A DNA stretch of 64,000 bases from the NCBI GenBank assembly GCA_010093485.1, contig MU001510.1, positions 823,709 to 887,708 on the forward strand, in the 5' to 3' direction. Below, in pieces: positions 57,765 through 64,000 of this stretch. A program made the position numbers and the translations under genes. Position 1 is the stretch's first letter. Every line of letters begins with the position of its first letter. The stretch comes from Karstenula rhodostoma CBS 690.94. Lineage: Eukaryota > Ascomycota > Dothideomycetes > Pleosporales > Didymosphaeriaceae. Under the pieces are notes generated by a model. The model saw only the letters and a program-made list of their open reading frames with translations. It had not been told where the DNA came from and made no database searches.

Positions 57765-58491
57765 GCTGATTTGGGTTTATTGAAAGTATGCGGGATTGAT
57801 GAGGCAAGAGACAGATGCTTTGATGATATGTGCCGTCTCGTGTTGCAGAGGCAGCGGCCTTTAATACTGCACGGCTTGGCTTGGTTTCGGCTTATTTGCA
57901 GACAAGTACTGGATAAGGAAAGGAAGCTATTTGACGAGAATGTGTGGTCCCGCATTACCTTTGGTGATGCATAGAGACTTCGCGATTCATCTTTGTGCCA
58001 AAACCACGGTAAAACCATTACAGAGCGGACGTGCACCATCGGCTACGGCAACTCCGAATGTTGGTAAGCCTGGTCGTCAAATACTGGGCGGCACAATAGG
58101 GCCGAGAGCGGTATTTTGGTGAGGGCTCGAGTGCAACAGTCAAGCTGAAAGCTTATCTCATTGGTGCTATGGTTGGCCTGCCTGCGGTTGAAGCGAAGTA
58201 TAGCGACGCAGTCGGATGAATGTGCCATTGTCTCGACTTTTCAATGGGGGCTGCAGTCTAAAATCTAGCTTATAGAATAAGCCCTGTAGTGATATCAAGT
58301 AACGATTGGTCGGCTCGTGTATTTGTATTCGATCTAGCTTCTCGAAGGATCACTCGTGCGGACTCAGCCCCCTCGGAGCAAGTCATCTTTTGTCCCGCAA
58401 GGTCAGCGACAGATGGCATTTCTCATGGAAAAGTCGTGAATAAGCTGTTCGGGCCGAGTCCATGTCGAAAGCTTAACCGGAGATAGATACT
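57765..58491. other. Intergenic, no gene seen
   Basis: 0.7 kb between the DJ-1-like promoter and the 3' end of the transporter pseudogene. Only short ORFs. Confidence 0.5.
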
Positions 58492-60498
58492 CTAAAGCCG
58501 TTCAAACTTGGTATCCTCGTAGCGAATAATGTGGTCCATCTCTAGCCGCTCTGGAAGGCTGACGTGATCTTGGAGACGCACGATATCAGCTGGTATGATC
58601 TTCGCTTCATCGCCGTCTATGATCTTCGCAATTTCCTCGAGCGTAGGCCCGCGCGTCTCGATATACATAAAGCACACGAAGATAAGCTCGAGGAAGATCC
58701 AGACCTATTTAGATTAGCTAGGTGATTTTTTCGAACGCGAACATGATTAGCGAATACGTGCAGCGTAAATGGTATACAGCTTACCTTTTTTTTTATAACC
58801 TTTTTTTAAATACGCTTATTTTTAAGCTGTTAGCTAGGGGAAGCACCTTTTTGTCAACATTTTTGTCTACACACTCGATAACTCGATCTTTTTGTTATTA
58901 TTTCCCTCCTGATGGTACAGCTTCCAAGCAGGCTTCAGATGCAAAAAGCCAAGCGGATTGACGTATTGGTTGATCGTCAAAGCCACCTGTATGAAGACAT
59001 TCATAATCATCAGGCCTTTTGCACGGATCTTGAAAGGTAGGATCTCGATAGTGTAGGCCACTAGTAGACCGGTCCAGGCAACGGAGTAACAGAATTGGAA
59101 TATCCAGATGAACGCTATAACTGCACGGCCAGCCGGAATACTATGCTTCTCCTCTTGGATGGACGAAGCTACTGTCCATATGATAAAACTCGCGCACATG
59201 GAAGCCGTGGCGACGATAAAGAGAGGACGGCGTCCAACGCGGTCAACAAGTAGTGAACAAGAAACAGACACGATGAGTGACATGACGGTAATACCGCCAT
59301 TCATGCCGAGCTGCATGTCCGCATCCTTGATCCCTATACTATTGTATACATCGGTAGCGTAGTAGCTGTCATACCAGGGGTGCAAAGTCAGTATACGTCT
59401 TCTAAGTGTGAGAGGTGTGCTTCGTTCGTTTCTTGGCTAATCAGGATGAGGTGTCCTTCTCGTATCTTCAGTAGAAAGAAAAGAAACCCTTTCCGCCCTC
59501 TTGTAAGAACAGATTTGTTGTTAACTTACCTCACTAGTCCATTGCCCGACCACTGCGAAAACAGACCCAAAGATGCTAACAGAAGAAGCCGGTATCTGTT
59601 CCCGGGTGTTCGGAAGAAGTCGAGATATGATGAGCTTGTTTGATACTGAAACTTGATTTGCAGAGTCTCCCGTATCTCACGGAACTCGTACTGGACGGTT
59701 GGGTCTGTAATGTCGCCGTTTGCGTGGTACTTTCAGAGGATGTTCAGAGCTTCCTGATTGCGACCTCGAGCAACAAGCCAACGCAGTGACTCTGGGATGA
59801 AAAAGATAAAAAGAAGTTGTAAAATCGAGGGCAGGGCTTGCACAAGAGCTGGCACTCACCATGACCAATTGCTGTCCAGTCTCTTGGTGCCAAAGGTAAG
59901 CCATGTGCAAATTATGGCCCCAACGTTCCATAAGCAGTTGTATGTGGCAGTAAGACGACCTCGGTGTTGTGGATGGCAAAGCTCGGTGAGCAACAATGGA
60001 GACGACAGTTGCGCCAGTGAGTTACCAAAACCCATCATCGATCTTCCCACCATGAAATTAGTGAGTCCCTTTGCTGTCCCCTGGATTGCAGCGCCCGTAA
60101 CCATGACCATGCAACCAAGGGCTATTGCAGCTTTCCGGCCCATGTGATCAGCCACAAAAGAGACGACGGGTAGTGAGAAGATAGATCCAATCGAGTAGAG
60201 CGCAGTCAAGAGGCCGAGCGTAGACCCCTTCGGATTGCCGAAGTAGTCGTTGAATCGATGAAGCATTCGTAGGTTGTTCAGCATTGAACTAGCGAATTAG
60301 CGAGGGCTTGTTTGGAGCAAGGCATCACACATACGCATCATATCCTGTAGTAGCTGATGCAATGCAGAGGATAAACGCCCAAAAGTAAAGCTTCCTTAGT
60401 CCAGGATCCCTTTTCCAATCCACATAGCGCAGTTTGGGCGGCTCGATGTACATCGATTGTACATTATCTTTTCCCAGGTCCGGGATCTTCCCGACCAT
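58492..60498 (-). pseudogene. MFS sugar transporter pseudogene
   Basis: The original exon plan is still readable: 60498-60335, intron 60334-60289, 60288-59530, intron 59529-59366, 59365 to about 58924, and a last part ending at 58492. Recognisable pieces include ATTGYDASMLNNL, VADHMGRKAA, VGRSMMGFGNSLAQLSSPLLLTE, FIPESLRWLVARGR, VDRVGRRPLF, and YIETRGPTLEEIAKI near the stop. There are two in-frame stops: TGA at 59858-59856, where NWSW is normally followed by R (TGG-TGA-GTG), and TGA at 59735-59733 after ALNIL. Near 58780-58911 an AT-rich segment interrupts the final transmembrane region (after PAWKLY). All other parts remain in frame, so decay is recent. Family: lactose/hexose permease-like MFS. 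Confidence 0.8.
58769..58923. mobile_element. AT-rich insertion-like segment in the pseudogene
   Basis: About 130-145 bp of A/T-rich DNA with poly-T and poly-A runs is bordered by near-identical direct repeats: ATGGTATACAGCTT at 58769-58782 and ATGGTACAGCTT at 58912-58923. Both match the coding side (reverse AAGCTGTACCAT, K-L-Y). This looks like a small non-autonomous insertion with a target duplication. No terminal inverted repeat was made out. Confidence 0.35.
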
Positions 60499-62349
60499 AA
60501 TGGAAGTATATTAATTTTAAGTGGATGCGTGAAATCAGGATAGGAACGAATACTGATGATCCAAGTTCCAGGACCACACTGTATATACACTACTCTAAGC
60601 TGAGCACACGATTCATGAATCATTGCGACACGCTAACTTCACACAAAATGTGAATTTTTTCCTTCTAGAAACGGTCTTCGACCGGTTTTGAGTAAACACG
60701 TGTGGCGTAGCTATACCCCCAGCCCGACGGTCAAGCGGACCGGATACCCTGTAGTAGCTATTAGTGTTATAAGTTAGCCATCCAAACGCGCCAATAGGCG
60801 ACGGAGAATGGGGCATTGACAAGTCAGACGACACCCATCGAACCGTCATGGTAAGCATTGAGTATTGCGGCGTCGCCCGCAGATGGCTGTCGGCACGCCC
60901 GGTCGACCGTGCCTCTCGTATTGTATAAACCCATTGTTGGAGATAGAATGAAATCGACGACAAGGGAGCGCTCTAGCCTCTCTGAGGCACAGTCCAAGGG
61001 CATGTCAAGGACGTCTGCTCCAAGATTGGATGCCGCTCAGATATCGATCCTAGGAGGCTCAATGGAAGCCTCCCGTGTGCAGCGATGACGCGCCTGGCAC
61101 GGCATCGCAAGAGGCAGAGTCCAGGATGCTGGAAAATACTGGGAATGTAGTGCTGTCGGAGGAACTGCCCTTGCGGTGATCGAGATAGAGTGGATGACCT
61201 GGAGAACGATGGCGTACATGCCAAGGCCGAGCACGTGACCCGCAGAGATCGGAACGGAACGTGCGCATCTGCCGCATCCACTCTCCTCGCACACGTCCAC
61301 CAGTCCTTTGTAACTCTCTCGGTATCATGCAGCAGTCCAGGAATTTCGGTCTGAGGCCATATCTCGATTGACCCTCATGTCCTGTTTGAGGCCCCATTCC
61401 TCCGAACCCTAATCCAGGTGCATGAGGCTGTGCCTACCTTTGGGAGTCCCACAGGGCCTGCTGACCTACGATTGGACATTCACGTCCTTCTCGTGGTACC
61501 CGTTCTGGCATCACAGTGCCTCAGCCTCATGCTGGTACGGAGGAACCGGCTCCCCGGTTTACCAAGCCCAACAGACTCCTGCTGGTTCAGAGCTCACTAG
61601 CAAGTGCAGCAGCCAAGATTGCGGTTCCCCGGCCACTGACCCGACCAATTTGCGTCGATCTTGAAAGACCTGTGTATTCATACGTTGATGCTTTCTGCTG
61701 TCCATCTTGTTGTCTCAACAGTTCAACGAACTACCGCTTCCGACCATCGGCCGATCTAACGCGCAGCGTCCATTTTAAATGGAAGTCTGATCGAAGTGTG
61801 CAATGTTGTATCACCGACGTCTCGTCTCTCTATTTGCTCTATCGAGCTGTGATAAAGTCTACCCCTCGTCGGCCTTTTTATCGCTCGATCCAGCCCGATT
61901 GCGAATCGGAAGGCAACAACGAAAGTCAAGGCAAATTTGGTCAACATCCCACTCAGAGACTGGTTTGACAATTCATGCTGGTCGAGTCCGACGTCTGTGA
62001 GTTTGGAAGCAAACAATCTGCAATAATAGCAGCATCGAACCTTCTTGGAGTCTGGCTCCAGCCAGCAGTGTTGTATGCCAGCCTTGCGCTATTTCGCGAG
62101 TTTCACCATGCTTGATAGTGCGCAGTAGGAAAAATGCGTGGGGGTACTTATTCATCCTCACTCGACCAGCCTCGTCGCGAAGCTTTACGATGCACTTTGC
62201 TTTTGACGCGCTATCGGTAACGTGCAATACGACATATTGTAGCGAACGTCGTGCGAGCCTGTAAACACCATATAAAGCCAAGCCAACCCGACTTCTTTCG
62301 CAGCCTTATTTTCGCCCGCCACTTGCTGTGATCTCTGAACGCATATATC
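60499..62349. other. Intergenic, no gene supported
   Basis: About 1.85 kb. Several ORFs of 60-150 codons overlap on both strands, but none shows a domain, signal peptide or matching splice partners. Confidence 0.45.
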
Positions 62350-63895
62350 ATGCCTATCGTTGGTGGTGACTCAATTACCATCGGAAATGTGTCTGATTGG
62401 TCACATAGCACCATCTTCTCTACAGATCTAACTACCTACCAAAAGAAGAACGTACCAGCGCTTACCACATTTTGGACGCCTTCGGCTGGATATTCCGATA
62501 GATGGATGGCAACCGAGCTTACGGTCATTATTGTGACGGTCACAAGTGTTGCATCACCTGACACTTTGGAGACGATCACACGCAATGTCCCTGATCTTAC
62601 TGTAGTAGCCACCACGCCGCTTCAGACTACCGTGGTGAGTGTTGAGCGACCTACCCTGATTATTTCAACTGCACCGCTGCGACGTGCAACAACGGATCCG
62701 ACCTTTTTCCCGGTTACTACACCCGAGACTGGAAGACAACCCCGGACGTTTTGGGACGTCTTCGTAGCCTTCAGTACATATCCACGCGATACAACCTCTG
62801 GAGACATCTATGACACTTCGTACTCTAAGTGTCAGCCTTTCAGCGTCCCGGTCCATTTCAGTCCGGGGATATGTCCCCACGGCCAGACTGTTGCTGAAAT
62901 TACAGAGTACCACTACGCTCCTACTTCGGGAAGCATTATGACCATGTCTGAGGCGAGCTGCTGCCAGAGGTAGGTTACATGTTTCATGGTCACTGTTTCA
63001 CAATCCGCTGACATAATGTTCATATAGTGGTATGACTTTTGGTGCTCAATACGAAAGCGCGTGCATCAACAGCATCTCCACGCCTCTACGAGTCTTCGCC
63101 CCCTTTACGACGAGTGTAGACGGTGAGAATATAAGAGCATACGAGTATGTTGGTCGGGCATTCATCGCCAACACGTACGGAACGGATGGCTACTCTACTA
63201 GCACCTTCTCCAGCATTTCTACAGTATCATCTGGGTTCGTAGGAGCAGATCCCATAGTGGTTGGCTTCCAGGAATCAGACCTCTTATCCTTTCCCGCGGA
63301 CTACGTCTCTTCGTTGGCGAAACGTTATGACAGGAACTGGACCGCCACTGCCACCACGTTGGCTCCACCAATCGCGCCCACTGCAGGGAGCAATCCAAGT
63401 CTTCCCACCCAGACCGATCCACCGGCGCCCTCGAATGGCCCTGGCCTCAGTACTGGGGCAAAAACAGACATAGGTGTCGGCATTACCATAACCGCCATTG
63501 CCATAGCAGTCATCACGGCACTGCTCTTATTCAGAAGAAGACAAAAGTCTCGCAAGACCAACGAGCAGCATGAAGGCGAAGGCATTCCGGAAATGGAGGA
63601 TCGCGATGAGGTGCTCTCAAACAAGAAGTACCTGTTTGGTAGATGGCGCAACGAGTTGCCTGCCGAGAACCAGCGACTGGAACTCGACCCCAAGGCAGTC
63701 CATGTGGTCAACCAGATTCCGGTTGAGCTGGACACTGGAGAACATCTGCATGAACTAGAGCCGGACTCTTCGAAAAATCCGCAGGAACTCGAGCCGAACC
63801 CTTCGGGATCCCCACGTGAACTTGAGCCGGATGCCTCTGAGCCACTGCAGGAATCTAGGCCGATTGATGCTAATGTACAACCACGGGAAGACTAG
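62350..63895 (+). CDS. Single-pass membrane protein with extracellular domain (495 aa)
   Basis: Two exons (62350-62969 and 63028-63895; 58-nt intron) give 495 residues. The N-terminal ~370 residues are Thr/Ser-rich, with a Cys-containing central part (YSKCQPFSVPVHFSPGICP, SEASCCQRSGMTFG, ESACINS) and a Pro/Ser/Thr stalk (APPIAPTAGSNPSLPTQT). One transmembrane helix follows (DIGVGITITAIAIAVITALLLF) with an RRRQKSRK stop-transfer. The cytoplasmic tail is acidic and ends in about three imperfect repeats of ELEPxxSxxPx. The layout resembles fungal surface sensors or mid-size wall proteins of unknown role. No clear N-terminal signal peptide is seen at the chosen ATG, so a further upstream exon is possible. 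Confidence 0.65.
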
Positions 63896-63939
63896 GTGGT
63901 GAAGTGAGGTAATTCCCTGCAGCTCCATTGTTGCAAGCT

Positions 63940-63952
63940 CCCCCCCCCCCCC
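63940..63952. repeat. Poly-C run (13 C)
   Basis: Thirteen consecutive C about 45 bp after the last stop codon; length may be uncertain in sequencing. Confidence 0.8.
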
Positions 63953-64000
63953 GACTTTGTGTTTTGTCAAATGCGAGATGTCGCCGTAGTGTCGTGTACA

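Noticed and set aside
59780..59858. Treating GTGAGT near 59859 as a splice donor to rescue the transporter
   Set aside because: The sequence after it continues conserved transporter coding (FIPESLRWLVARGR), so splicing would remove conserved residues and a second stop would still remain.
1..64000. tRNA genes and telomere repeats
   Set aside because: Reading for B-box words and TTAGGG runs gave nothing convincing; a covariance-model scan would be needed to exclude tRNAs.

Overview
This window is nuclear DNA from a filamentous ascomycete (Pezizomycotina). A Dothideomycete is the most likely source, but the exact lineage is inferred. The evidence is: many short introns (about 45-185 nt) with GTRNGY donors, CTRAC/CTAAY branch sites and YAG acceptors; a Bys1-type thaumatin-like secreted protein; a killer-toxin-type chitinase paired with a LysM protein; a SPOUT Trm3; a DUF8035-like protein; and a HET-like gene tail. 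Exon joins below were worked out by hand from splice consensus plus reading-frame and domain continuity. Every gene given an exon list sums to a whole number of codons.

Region 1 (1-18 kb) is gene-poor and accessory in character. It holds the 3' end of a HET-like gene, two 69-residue Cys-rich paralogues, a secreted Bys1-like protein, a short-chain dehydrogenase, a probable GPI-anchored protein, an EthD-like protein and a tiny spliced gene. From about 13.9 to 17.8 kb lies a badly decayed repeat tract with a period near 180 bp and a piece of an SNF2-type helicase inside it.

Region 2 (18-30 kb) has an RFTS-domain/zinc-finger protein (possible heterochromatin factor) divergent from a phosphotransferase. 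A nine-exon, 1136-residue killer-toxin-like chitinase follows, facing a five-LysM secreted protein across a 1.1 kb shared promoter.

Region 3 (30-49 kb) is dense, conserved housekeeping DNA: an ankyrin protein, mitochondrial EF-Tu, 3-hydroxyisobutyryl-CoA hydrolase, VPS16, a short kinesin-3-like motor, Trm3 and a DUF8035-like low-complexity protein. Genes alternate in divergent and convergent pairs.

Region 4 (49-64 kb) is metabolic. A nine-exon sugar transporter shares a promoter with a cytochrome P450, which converges on a D-2-hydroxyacid dehydrogenase. A DJ-1/Hsp31-like protein follows, then a second sugar transporter that is a pseudogene (two nonsense codons and an AT-rich insertion), and finally a single-pass membrane protein.

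The observations most worth a second look are the small Cys-rich pair, the decayed ~180 bp array, the dibasic-site repeats inside the chitinase, the GC-AG intron that splits the EF-Tu P-loop, and the decaying transporter.
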